A program made the position numbers and the translations under genes. The notes below the pieces were generated by a model, which saw only the letters and a list, made by a program, of their open reading frames with translations, made no database searches and had not been told where the DNA came from. A DNA stretch of 64,000 bases from RYN-230 sp963770535 (GTDB taxonomy: Bacteria; Actinomycetota; Actinomycetes; Streptosporangiales; Streptosporangiaceae), in assembly GCA_963770535.1 (NCBI GenBank), contig CAVYPZ010000004.1, positions 1,178,001 to 1,242,000 on the forward strand, given 5' to 3'. Within the stretch, counting starts at the first letter, position 1. Each line of letters starts with the position of its first letter. Positions 7,313-15,692 of this stretch are shown here, piece by piece.

Positions 7313-9730
7313 TCACAGGTATTCGCGGTGGCGCATCCAGGTGAGGGTTGCCCAGCCCCAGATCGGGGGCAGGTAGGCGGTGAACAGCCGTTGGATGAAC
7401 ACGGCGGCGACGGCCTGGTCCTGGGGGATGCCGGCGCTGGTCAATCCGGCGATCAGGCCCGCCTCGACGACGCCGAGGCCGCCGGGTACCGGGACGGCTC
7501 CGCCGATGATGGAGGCCATTGTGATGACCACGAGGATCGTGGCGATGCTGGCCTGCTGCCCGACCGCGTGCAGCGACGCGCCAAGGGCCATGGCGACGAG
7601 AAGCTGCCCTAGCACTGAGCCGGTCAGGATATAGATGATCTTGCGCGGTTCGGCGGCAATGGTCTTGAGGTTGGCCCAGATGTTCGCCAGGTGCGGCCGG
7701 ACCCGGCGGCTCGCCAGCCGCCGCAGCCTCGGCACCAGGGTGATCACCGCGATGGTGACTCCGGCGGCCAGGACCACGGCGAGCACGATCCACAGCGCGG
7801 TCTGGCGCTCGCCCGAACTAGACGGCGCGTGGAAGTTCCCGGCGGCGAAGAAGATGGAGATCAGGAACAGCAGGCCCTTCGCCGTCCAGCTTGCGGTGGT
7901 GGCGATGGCGCCTGAGCTGACCGCGGCCTCCGCGTCGTACCCTTGGCGCTGGAAGAACCTGACCCGGACGGCGAACACTGCGGCGTTCCCGCCGACCAGC
8001 GCGGTGAACGTGTTGGAAGTTTCCAGCGCGAGGCACCGGCCGTAGGGCAGTTCGCCGGGAACGGCGCTGTTCAGCGCCCAGGCCTCGGGGACTACCGGGA
8101 GCTGGGCGAGCGTGAACGCCAGCGCGACCCACCCCCAGCTGGCGCCCTTGATGACCTCCAGCGATCCGCCGACGTCGGCGAGCACCCCGATAATCGCCCA
8201 GATACCGATCAGCGTGCCGATGCCGAACACCAGGCTGACCCAGCTGACCCGCTTGGCGTCGGCCAGCTTGGGCACCTCGATGCTGGCTGCACCTGCCACC
8301 GCCGTCCGCAGCTCCGGGAGCAGGTTTTTATGCTGGTGCAGGGCGGCCACAGTGACGGGGTCGAGTGCCGAGCGTTGCAGGTGCACCAGCGCGCGGCGGG
8401 CAGTGTCGGCGTCGAGGACGCGGGCCGCCGCCGCAGCCGTGCGCTCGGCCCCCGCCCGGACCGCCACTGCGGCCAGCACCGCCGCGAGATCGCCGTCAAG
8501 GCGGGCACCGGGGGCCGCTGCGGACGCGCAGCGGAAGTCCCTCAGGCAGATGCCGTCGGCCGTAATGATGATGGTTTCGGCGCCGAGCGCCCCATGCGCC
8601 AGGCCGGCCTTACGCAGCCGGAGCACCGTCTGCAGCAGCTCCTCGAGCGTTTCGTCGCACAGCGTGGCGTCGTCGGCCTCCGACAGCGCAGGGCCATCCG
8701 GCAGCCTGGTCACCAACGCTGCGTCCTTACTGGGCCCGAACCTGCCGGCGGCCAGCACCTCGGGCACGAGAACGTCGGCGCGTCCGGCCATGAAGGTGAG
8801 GTAGGCCTCGTGCTCGACCTGCTGCAACCGATCAAGAATGAGGGTGGGCCCGGAATCCCGGTAGAAGCAGAACCGCCACAGTTTCGCCAGCATCCGCGCG
8901 TCGGAGGCGTCCCGGCCATAGACCGACAGCTCGATCGCCCGGCCGGCAGCGTCACGGGCGGTGAGTTTCTCTACCCCCCAGACCTGGCGCGGTGCCCGGG
9001 CAATGCCCTCGACCGGGACACCCATGCCGGTGATCCACCCGGTGATCTCAGCCGGGGAGGGCAGGCCGAGCGGGGACCCTGCCACCAGGTGGAGCCCGGC
9101 CGCGACGCCCCATCCGATCGCCAGGCTGGACAGGGTGTTGACCGGAAGCGCCGACCCGGTGACCACCGCGGCGATGGACGCCAGCGCGACCAGCGATGCC
9201 ACCAACCGGTGCAGCGGACGGCTCAGATACGGCAGCGCGGTGGCCGCAACGGCGATCGTGACCGCGAACTGCGTCTCCGGATAACTCGTATCGAGCCCGG
9301 CCAGCGAGCCGGTCACCGGCCGCCCCGCCGAGGGCCCGAGGATGGCACCAAGAAGCAGGCATACCACCCAGGTGACCACGACGGCGACTGCCGTCCAGCG
9401 GATCGCGGCCAGCCGCGGGACGAGCAGGCCAAGGATGACCAGAAGGACGATGACACCCACGGAGCCAAGCCAGAACACCCAGGTGACAAGCCAGCTGATC
9501 CCCGTAGGCGGCGGATTCAAAGCATGCACGAGCCTCAGCTCCGCAGCCGAGTTAGCCCGCATCACCGGGACTGACACCGCCACCACGACGACGGCGAAGC
9601 CGAGGCGGAACGCATCGGAGGCGCGCCGCCGGGTGGTCCCCCCGCCGCGGGGCCCGAGCACAGCGGCCTGCAGCCCCCGTGCCGCCCGGCGGTCCGTGCC
9701 CGCGACACCTTCGTTCGCTACCGAGGGCAC
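7313..9730 (-). CDS. Multi-domain membrane protein: kinase-like middle domain and LPG-synthase-type flippase domain
   Basis: About 805 aa. The N-terminal third contains several membrane segments (WLVTWVFWLGSVGVIVLLVI and others). The middle (about residues 230-430) resembles a degenerate protein-kinase-like fold with LRLRKAGLAHGALGAETIII followed by ICLRDF, an imitation of HGDL...N/DF. The C-terminal third is a lysylphosphatidylglycerol-synthase transmembrane (UPF0104, flippase-like) domain with GGAVPVPGGLGVVEAGLIA, a conserved motif of that family. It probably moves or modifies a lipid or polyprenyl-linked substrate in the membrane; the substrate is unknown. I chose GTG 9730 because GGAGG precedes it at 5 nt. 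The frame is open to 9826, but that extension has no ribosome-binding site. Confidence 0.78.
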   Translation of the reverse strand: MPSVANEGVAGTDRRAARGLQAAVLGPRGGGTTRRRASDAFRLGFAVVVVAVSVPVMRANSAAELRLVHALNPPPTGISWLVTWVFWLGSVGVIVLLVILGLLVPRLAAIRWTAVAVVVTWVVCLLLGAILGPSAGRPVTGSLAGLDTSYPETQFAVTIAVAATALPYLSRPLHRLVASLVALASIAAVVTGSALPVNTLSSLAIGWGVAAGLHLVAGSPLGLPSPAEITGWITGMGVPVEGIARAPRQVWGVEKLTARDAAGRAIELSVYGRDASDARMLAKLWRFCFYRDSGPTLILDRLQQVEHEAYLTFMAGRADVLVPEVLAAGRFGPSKDAALVTRLPDGPALSEADDATLCDETLEELLQTVLRLRKAGLAHGALGAETIIITADGICLRDFRCASAAAPGARLDGDLAAVLAAVAVRAGAERTAAAAARVLDADTARRALVHLQRSALDPVTVAALHQHKNLLPELRTAVAGAASIEVPKLADAKRVSWVSLVFGIGTLIGIWAIIGVLADVGGSLEVIKGASWGWVALAFTLAQLPVVPEAWALNSAVPGELPYGRCLALETSNTFTALVGGNAAVFAVRVRFFQRQGYDAEAAVSSGAIATTASWTAKGLLFLISIFFAAGNFHAPSSSGERQTALWIVLAVVLAAGVTIAVITLVPRLRRLASRRVRPHLANIWANLKTIAAEPRKIIYILTGSVLGQLLVAMALGASLHAVGQQASIATILVVITMASIIGGAVPVPGGLGVVEAGLIAGLTSAGIPQDQAVAAVFIQRLFTAYLPPIWGWATLTWMRHREYL

Positions 9731-9958
9731 GGTTCCTCCTGCCGCGTGCGGCCTGAACGGGCAGCCTGGCCGAGCAGAAGGCGCTGCCGCCGCCATCGCA
9801 GTGAGGTTACCGGCACAACCCCACACCTAAACGGCCAATCGTGACCCGCGTGTACCGCGGACGGTCGGCATGCGTGACTGCAGACCACACATGGTCTGGC
9901 CGGTTTTTGCTTATTTCGCAATGCCCTGGCCGTCCTGACCCTTGGTGCCGCGGCTATC

Positions 9959-11397
9959 GTGCTCAACGGAGCGGCGATGGCGTTTGTTGCGTATCTCATA
10001 CCGGGGGTGGAGGTGCGCGACCTGTGGACCGCGATCGGCGTCGCGCTGGTGCTCACCCTGGTCAACGCCGGGCTCACGACCTTGCTGACGCTGGACGATG
10101 AGGACGTCTACTACCGCCGGGTGATTCGCAGGGCCGTCCGCAGGGTGCGGCCGGAGGGCGTTAGTGACGTCCGGGTGTTCTGTTCGTTCAGATCGATGGG
10201 CTCGGGATGGCGGTACTGCGGCGGGCCCTCCGTGACGGCAACGCCCCGACGCTTGCCCGCTGGCTGACATCGGGCAGCCACCGGCTGCTCGGGTGGGAGA
10301 CCGGATGGTCCTCGCAGATCGGGGCCAGCCAGTGCGGGATCTTGCATGGCAGCACGTTTGACATCCCCGCTTTCCGGTGGCTGGAGAAGGAGAACGGCGC
10401 GAGGCTCGTGTGCAACCATCCCCGCTCGGCGGCCGAGATCGAGCGGCGGCACTCGGACGGGCAGGGCTTGTTGCACGCGGACGGGGCCGGCCGGGAGAAC
10501 CTCTACACCGGCGACGCCGGGCAGAGCATTCTGACCATGAGCGTCGCCGCCCAAAAGCGGGGGAGGGTCGGCCAAGGCTACTACGCATATTTTGCGGTTC
10601 CCTATAACGCCATGCGCACCCTCGACACCGTGCGCCGGCTCGACCGGGACATCGGCCGGCTGGAACGCGCCGCCGCGAACGCGCCGCGCCCATACCGGTT
10701 CGTGGTGCTTTCCGACCACGGCCAAAGCCAGGGGACGACGTTCGAGGACCGCTACGGATGCAGCCTGGGCGAACTGGCCCGGGCGGCGATGCATGCAGGA
10801 CGGGTGAGCGAAATCGGCGCCGCCCGGGTGGCAGGGGAGGAGTCCTGGGGATACGCCAGCGACCAGCGCGACGCCGGCCAGCAGCGTGCCGTGCTCACCG
10901 AAGGTACCGCGCCCGGCCCGGCCCGCCGGGCACATGAAACCTCGCTGGCCGCCGGGCCCGGAGAGGCGGTGGTTCTCGCCTCGGGCAACCTGGGCCTGAT
11001 TTACCTGACCGAACAGGCTGAGCGGATGTCCTTGGAAACGATCGGCAAACGGTACCCAGACCTGGTGCCTGCACATGCCGGCCATCCCGGAATTGGTTTC
11101 GTCCTCGTCCGCTCGGACGAACTCGGCCCTGTCGTGATGGGCAGCGACGGGCTCCACGCCCTTCAGACGCAGATCGTGCGCGGTGCAGATCCACTGCAGC
11201 CGTTCGGCGCATCGGCCCCATGGCAGGTCCTGCAGACAGACTCCTGCGTGTGGCCTGCCGCGGCCACGATGTCTTCGCCGATGAGAGCCCCGGGCTCGCC
11301 CCCGACGGCCCGCGCGACTCATTGCCTCCTGGTTGTGAGCCAGACGGCTGACCCGCGGAGCCAGAGACGCGCCAGGGAAGAGAAGATTTTCACCTGA
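9959..11397 (+). pseudogene. Broken holin-like/type I phosphodiesterase (alkaline phosphatase superfamily) gene
   Basis: The first frame (to about 10165) encodes membrane segments and DDEDVYYRRVIRRAVRR. A one-base shift near 10170 is needed to continue into a second frame, which holds the phosphatase part: ALRDGNAPTLARWL, the catalytic-Thr/Ser region WSSQIGASQCGILHG, IERRHSDGQGLLHADGAG and VVLSDHGQSQGTTFEDRYG (metal ligands DHG). Intact relatives have roughly 100 more residues between the segments here ending AVPYNAMRTL and beginning DTVRRLDRDI, including a metal-binding DEVAHHSG. That block is cleanly missing in frame. The C-terminus also runs out of frame after PFGASAPWQVLQTDS. With these lesions I call it a pseudogene of an envelope or nucleotide phosphodiesterase. 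Confidence 0.7.
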
Positions 11398-11410
11398 ACC
11401 GCGTTGTTGT

Positions 11411-11490
11411 CCGACCGTGCCCCGGTACCTGCTCAGCGCCTCGATGGCCCTGTCCGGCGTGACCTTCTCCAGCATCAGGAACAGCGCGAT
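11411..11490 (-). pseudogene. Orphan fragment of a DUF1269 gene
   Basis: On the minus strand these 80 bases encode ALFLMLEKVTPDRAIEAL followed by SRYRGTVG. This is nearly identical to residues about 113-138 of the two intact DUF1269 proteins at 15157 and 22441 (ALFLMLEKVTPDKAVEAMSR). Both flanks are unrelated. It sits antisense, exactly where the downstream LAL regulator lost its N-terminal half, so it marks a recombination junction. Confidence 0.75.
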
Positions 11491-11566
11491 CTGCTGCCAC
11501 TCCTGGCCTTCAGCTGGCTTGACCTGCGCACCATTGCCGCCGGTTTCCTGCGCGCCCGGCGCGCAC

Positions 11567-13246
11567 ATGTTCGTGGCGATCGTGGATGACCAGGCCGTCA
11601 CCTACCGATATCACCACTTGATCAGGGAAGTTCTCCGGACCGAGTTGCATTCCCGGGATCAGGCCCGGGAACGGCGGCTGCATGAGGCCGCCGCGCGATA
11701 CCGGATGGAGGCGGGCCAGACCGGCGCAGCCGCACGGCACCTGCTGGCCGCCGGCCAGCAGGCTGCGGCGTTCAGCCTGCTCAGCGAGGGGGTGGTACGC
11801 GACGTATTGACCAACCCGACCGTCGGCAGCGCACTCGACGTCGACGAGGTGCGGCCGGAGCTGTTCGCAGGCGCACCCGAGTTCCTGCTGCCGATGGCGG
11901 CGGAGCTGCTCTGGCGCGGGGCATTCGAACGCGGTTCGCAGGCTGCCGCACTCGCCCAGCGGAACAACATTGACCCAGGCGGGCAACCCGAGCTGGCCGT
12001 GCGGCTGGCGCTGGTGAACATGCTGCATTCCACGTTCATCGGCCAGTTTGACGAGGCGCTGGCGTACCGGGAATGGGCGCGGCCATCCGAAGCTAGGGCC
12101 GTCGGGGTCAGCGACTGGAGCGTGACGCTCGACACCCTGGCCATGTACTGCCATACCTACGTGGGCCAGTTCAGCGAAGCCCGGCAGCTCGCCAGCGCCC
12201 TCACCGCGGCCCAGGTGAGCGCTCCGCTGAGCGAGGTCTTGTGCCCAGGAGTGATCAGCCAGGCCGCCCTCATCGAGGGCGACCTCCACGAGGCTGGTGA
12301 GCTGGCCGGTAGCACCCTGGCCGCGGCCGGCCGCCTCCACTTCGGCCGCCACTATTTCAACTTCCACGCGATACGGACCACAGCCCTGCTCGCTCTGGAA
12401 CGGCGTGAGCTGGCCGCCGCGGCCGAGCCTGTGGAACGCGCACTGGCGATGGTCAGCGGCGCCCGGCCTGCCTTCAACTTCCTGGCCCAGCTCGACCGGG
12501 CCCGGATCTGGGCCGCCGGCGGCGACCTCGACGAAGCCCTCCGCTCGCTGCCCGCGGCGCGCTCGGCACTCAGAAGCGACCACTCCGTCCTTCTCGCCGG
12601 CGCCGACGAGCTCGAAGCCCGTATCCGTCTTGACCTGGGTGACCAGGAAGGCGCCAGAAGCGTCACCCAGCGACTGCCCGGCGACCGGCGCATCGTCATG
12701 TTGGCGATCATCGCTCTCGCCACCGGGAACCCCGGAGAAGCGGCACAAGCCCTGAGCAGCGCCCCGGCCGGGGGACCCACGATCCGGTCCGATCTGGAAT
12801 TGCGGCTGCTGCGTGCGAGCGTCGCCATCAGCCAGTCCTCACCTCAGGCATCCGCCTTGGTCACGCAGGCGCTGGGCGTGGCTGAGCGTTACGGCTATGT
12901 CCAGACCGTGCTGGATACGGCACCTCAGCTGGTCGATCACGTGATCTGTGACTCACACCTCTATCCCCGGACCGAACAGCTGATGGCCCTGATCACCGCC
13001 GGCCTCAGATCCCGCAAGCACACCGCACCCGCTTCCCGGCTGAACAAGCTCCTCGACCCGCTAACAGCTGGCGAGATCCGCGTGCTGGAAAAGCTGGCGG
13101 AGCGGCTCTCCTACATCGACATAGCATCCGAGCTGTTCTTGTCGCCCAATACGGTGAAAACGCACCTGCGTCACGCCTATATGAAGCTCGGCGCCACTTC
13201 CCGTTCTTCCGCCATCAAACGCGCGACCTCCCTGGGCATTCTCTGA
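11567..13246 (+). CDS. 5'-truncated LAL/MalT-type LuxR regulator
   Basis: About 559 aa from ATG 11567. Homology to the other LAL regulators starts only at FVAIVDDQAVTYRYHHLIRE, the end of the winged-helix module. The P-loop ATPase (Walker A/B) that should occupy the first 300 residues is absent. What remains is the helical (TPR/MalT-like) domain of about 430 residues and a C-terminal LuxR HTH near residues 495-555 (LTAGEIRVLEKLAERLSYID followed by SPNTVKTHLRHAYMKLGA). The upstream sequence is unrelated and includes an antisense DUF1269 fragment, so the truncation is a rearrangement. If expressed, it could bind DNA without ATP control. It may equally be a dying gene. Confidence 0.7.
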   Translation: MFVAIVDDQAVTYRYHHLIREVLRTELHSRDQARERRLHEAAARYRMEAGQTGAAARHLLAAGQQAAAFSLLSEGVVRDVLTNPTVGSALDVDEVRPELFAGAPEFLLPMAAELLWRGAFERGSQAAALAQRNNIDPGGQPELAVRLALVNMLHSTFIGQFDEALAYREWARPSEARAVGVSDWSVTLDTLAMYCHTYVGQFSEARQLASALTAAQVSAPLSEVLCPGVISQAALIEGDLHEAGELAGSTLAAAGRLHFGRHYFNFHAIRTTALLALERRELAAAAEPVERALAMVSGARPAFNFLAQLDRARIWAAGGDLDEALRSLPAARSALRSDHSVLLAGADELEARIRLDLGDQEGARSVTQRLPGDRRIVMLAIIALATGNPGEAAQALSSAPAGGPTIRSDLELRLLRASVAISQSSPQASALVTQALGVAERYGYVQTVLDTAPQLVDHVICDSHLYPRTEQLMALITAGLRSRKHTAPASRLNKLLDPLTAGEIRVLEKLAERLSYIDIASELFLSPNTVKTHLRHAYMKLGATSRSSAIKRATSLGIL

Positions 13247-13262
13247 TCTCGCTACCCGACAC

Positions 13263-13571
13263 TCAGCCGGCGAACGACGACGCGGGCATTCCCACCGCCC
13301 CCGGGCGGCAGACGAACGTCGCACCCGTATGCGGCTCCTTCGCCAACTGGGCTGCGCTCAATTGGTAGGCGGCGGAGGTCACAAACTGGTCCGACAGTGC
13401 GGGCCCCCCGAAAGCGCAACTGGTCACCTGGGCTACCGGAAATAACACTTCGGCTAGCTGCTCACCCTCTGGTGAAAAGCAGCGGACTGCTGCGCCACCG
13501 AAGCAGGTAACCCAGAGGTTTCCATTACTGTCGGTAGTCTCCCATCGGGTACTCCGTGCGCCACCGCGCAC
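13263..13571 (-). pseudogene. C-terminal fragment of an SMP-30/gluconolactonase-like protein
   Basis: The last 90 or so residues (DSNGNLWVTCFGGAAVRCFS, then FPVAQVTSCAFGGPALSDQF and VTSAAYQLSAAQLA) match the final propeller blades of SMP-30/gluconolactonase/LRE proteins, which are normally about 290 aa. The Ca2+/Zn2+ ligand residues of the earlier blades and the start of the protein are missing. Upstream sequence in all frames is unrelated, so this is a 5'-deleted remnant ending next to the LAL regulator. Confidence 0.7.
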
Positions 13572-14003
13572 CCTGCTTCCTCACCCAACTTCTGACCGCA
13601 CACCCGGATTAGGCCGCTGGTCATCGGAAACCGGCTGATACGACGGGTCTTTCTGATCAGCCTCCAGCCGGCTGGGTCACGGTCGCCGTGGCTTGGTGAG
13701 CCGAATGGAAAAGACCACTTGCGCCAGGACTCCATGCGACCGCGAGCACGCCCCGACATATCGAGGATTCCTGGGCTCCCCTGGTACGTCTTCACCTCAG
13801 GTGCCGCGCCTGCGCGGAGCCTCACCGAAAGCCCGCGCAAATGTGGAGAGAGGAGGTAGGTGTCCTGGCGGTCTCCAGTTCGGCTGGAAAGCGTGCGAAC
13901 CATCCGGCCACCACGGTTTCCAGCTGGCCAGGGAAATCCGGCGTACCTCGAGGCTGCGGATTCCGTCCGCGACCGAACTATCACGATGTGCGGCCGTCAT
14001 CAG
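13572..14003. other. 430-bp stretch without recognisable gene
   Basis: All six frames are interrupted or low-complexity. I see no family motif, no strong hairpin and no operator copy here. It probably represents decayed sequence between the SMP-30 fragment and the small gene at 14004. Confidence 0.4.
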
Positions 14004-14222
14004 TCATTGTGCTGATGGCGGTGCCGCGATGTGCATATCGATCACTTCAAGCCCGAGGCCGGTGATCCGCTGCAGCAGCCCGGCGAGAGCTTCTTGATCG
14101 GGCAGCTTGGCGCGGAGAGTGGTTATACCGCGACCTATGGTGACTTCACAATCGTCGAATTCCTCACGGAGCGTGCTACCCGCCTGCCCCGTGAACGTGA
14201 TCTCGTAAGTCTGTGATCTCAC
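14004..14222 (-). CDS. Small conserved protein (72 aa), paralogue of the one at 17998
   Basis: The 72-aa sequence contains YEITFTGQAGSTLREEFDDC, then EVTIGRGITTLRAKLPDQEA and LLQRITGLGLEVIDMH. It is closely similar along its whole length to the 73-aa protein at 17998-18219. The layout (beta strand, acidic loop, beta, helix with LLxRITGLGLE) suggests a small ferredoxin-like/ACT-like alpha-beta fold. The function is unknown. A perfect TCACCC-N6-GGGTGA repeat lies 82 bp upstream, and the paralogue has one 68 bp upstream, so both seem to belong to the same regulon. Confidence 0.7.
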   Translation of the reverse strand: MRSQTYEITFTGQAGSTLREEFDDCEVTIGRGITTLRAKLPDQEALAGLLQRITGLGLEVIDMHIAAPPSAQ

Positions 14223-14303
14223 TTCGATTGTCCTTTAGCCATCTTGTGTTCGCGTACCGTTCACTCCTTGGGCTAGCGTGCCCCAATCGCTGGACCTGCG
14301 TCA

Positions 14304-14321
14304 TCACCCTCGCGCGGGTGA
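14304..14321. promoter_or_regulatory. TCACCC-N6-GGGTGA inverted repeat (site 2)
   Basis: TCACCCTCGCGCGGGTGA, 82 bp upstream of the minus-strand small gene that starts at 14222. Both six-base half-sites are perfect. Confidence 0.6.
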
Positions 14322-14397
14322 CCCCCGGGACTCCTGCGCCAGGTCGGTGATTCATCAACGTTGGCGGTGGCGACGTCCAGTCGCAGCACCGCCAACG

Positions 14398-14915
14398 TCA
14401 ACTGTGGTCAGGCCAGGCGAGCGGATTTGGCCGACACAGCTCTGAGGAGATGGTCAATGGCCGCTTGGAGGCCAGGTTTTCCCGGCTGCCGTAGACGCAC
14501 AGGCCCCAGAGGACGACTACGTCCACGGCGATGATCGTGAGGGACCAGAACGGGTAGGCGGGGATGAAGAACATCTGGCCTATGGCGTTGAGCCCGACCA
14601 GGGCCACCGCGAACCAGCGGGCCAGCTGGTTGCCCGCCAGGATCCCGCCGGCCGCGAGGAGCTGCAGCACGCCGAGGATGAGGGTGATCCAGCCCCACGC
14701 ACGCAGATCGCCGAACACCTAGTGCGCGTTGGCGATGAACACGTGCGAATTGGCGACCGCGGCGATGCCGTCGATCAGGTTGAAGAAGCTAAGTACCAGT
14801 TGAAGAAGCTAAGTACCAACAGCAGGACGGACGCGAAGATAATCAGCCCGTAGCCTTCGCGTGCTGCGTAGCGCCTGCCCCTGCCGGTGGCGGGTGCGGC
14901 TGTTGACGACGACAT
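14398..14915 (-). pseudogene. DUF7144-type membrane protein gene, inactivated
   Basis: The 5' part from ATG 14915 (ribosome-binding site GGGAGG) encodes a normal N-terminus including AAREGYGLIIFASVLLLVLS and FFN. A 20-bp tandem duplication at 14779-14818 then shifts the frame to an early stop. In the correct frame downstream, the conserved block continues (LIDGIAAVANSHVFIANAH), but a TAG at 14719-14721 replaces an expected sense codon. The rest (FGDLRAWGWITLILGVLQLL, then QLARWFAVALVGLNAIGQMF) is intact to 14398. Family members are four-helix membrane proteins of about 140 aa with unknown function. Two independent lesions make loss of function likely. The operator-like repeat at 14986-15003 is still present 71 bp upstream. 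Confidence 0.8.
14779..14818. repeat. Exact 20-bp tandem duplication inside the DUF7144 gene
   Basis: GTTGAAGAAGCTAAGTACCA occurs twice back to back (14779-14798 and 14799-14818). The length is not a multiple of three, so the insertion frameshifts the minus-strand DUF7144 reading frame. It looks like a recent slippage or repair event. Confidence 0.95.
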
Positions 14916-14985
14916 GCTGCCCTCCCAGGTCAGAATCGTCTGGACTGTTGACTGCTCAGCCTGTTCGGGCGGCCGTCGCGCGTCG

Positions 14986-15003
14986 TCACCCTTTCGCGGG
15001 TGA
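14986..15003. promoter_or_regulatory. TCACCC-N6-GGGTGA inverted repeat (site 3)
   Basis: TCACCCTTTCGCGGGTGA, 71 bp upstream of the DUF7144 pseudogene (minus strand). It is one of two copies in the divergent region between DUF7144 and the DUF1269 gene at 15157. Confidence 0.6.
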
Positions 15004-15033
15004 TCCGGTCGCTGCGTGGAGGTGAATCGCCGC

Positions 15034-15051
15034 TCACCCCCTGAGGGGTGA
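15034..15051. promoter_or_regulatory. TCACCC-N6-GGGTGA inverted repeat (site 4)
   Basis: TCACCCCCTGAGGGGTGA, 106 bp upstream of the DUF1269 start at 15157 and centred 48 bp from site 3. Each divergent gene thus has its own copy. Confidence 0.6.
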
Positions 15052-15156
15052 GGACTTGGTGTCATGCCGGCGGCACAATGAACACTGGAGTCCCGGGCAC
15101 GCCAGAGTGCCGGGACGGGTCGGGAGAGCAGCGACGATGCATGAGAAGGGGATGTT

Positions 15157-15657
15157 ATGGCTGATCTAGTCGCCATCGGGTACCCAGACGAGACCACCGC
15201 GACGGCCGCCGCCGACGAGGCGCACCGGCTGGCCAAGGACCTGATCATCCAGCCTGACGCGATCGCGGTGATCGTCCGGGACAAAGACGGCAGTTACCAC
15301 GTCCGCACGACCCATCACATGGTCGGCGCCGGAGCTACCTGGGGCATGTTCTGGGGGTTCCTGTTCGGCCTGCTGTTCTTCATCCCGGTGTTCGGCCTGG
15401 CCATAGGGGCCGGAATGGGTGCTCTCATGGGCAAGCTGTCCAAGACCACCATCGACAAGCAGTTCCAGGACCAGGTTCGCGGCATGCTCCAGCCCGGGAC
15501 CTCAGCGCTGTTTCTCATGCTGGAGAAGGTGACTCCTGACAAGGCCGTCGAGGCTATGAGCAGGTACGGGGGCACAGTGCTCAAGACCTCCCTGTCCAAG
15601 GAGGATGAGAAGGAGCTCCAGGACGCCTTGCACGGGGGGGAGGCGGCTGCCCAGTAG
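15157..15657 (+). CDS. DUF1269 family membrane protein (copy 1)
   Basis: A 166-aa protein. Residues 1-50 form a ferredoxin-like alpha-beta module (MADLVAIGYPDETTATAAAD, then DAIAVIVRDKDGSYHV). Next comes a hydrophobic glycine-zipper hairpin near residues 57-92 (GAGATWGMFWGFLFGLLFF, then PVFGLAIGAGMGALMGK). The cytosolic tail includes SALFLMLEKVTPDKAVEAM. This is the DUF1269 layout: small membrane proteins of unknown function, frequent in stress-induced gene sets. A close paralogue is at 22441 and an orphan fragment at 11411-11490. Its promoter region holds a TCACCC-N6-GGGTGA repeat, and the MFS gene follows 35 bp downstream, suggesting one operon DUF1269-MFS-GAP. Confidence 0.88.
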   Translation: MADLVAIGYPDETTATAAADEAHRLAKDLIIQPDAIAVIVRDKDGSYHVRTTHHMVGAGATWGMFWGFLFGLLFFIPVFGLAIGAGMGALMGKLSKTTIDKQFQDQVRGMLQPGTSALFLMLEKVTPDKAVEAMSRYGGTVLKTSLSKEDEKELQDALHGGEAAAQ

Positions 15658-15692
15658 CAGTACCGGGGATGCGCCGCCGATGAGAGGCTGCG

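Noticed and set aside
7943..9574. 543-codon plus-strand frame
   Set aside because: Opposite the kinase/flippase-like membrane protein; His/Gln/Arg-rich with no family features.
10111..11601. 496-codon minus-strand frame
   Set aside because: Mostly antisense to the phosphatase pseudogene; only the short DUF1269 piece near its start is meaningful, and that is listed separately.
11510..12748. 412-codon minus-strand frame
   Set aside because: Shadow of the truncated LAL regulator.
13454..13984. 176-codon minus-strand frame upstream of the SMP-30 fragment
   Set aside because: Different frame from the recognisable fragment, mixed composition, no motif.
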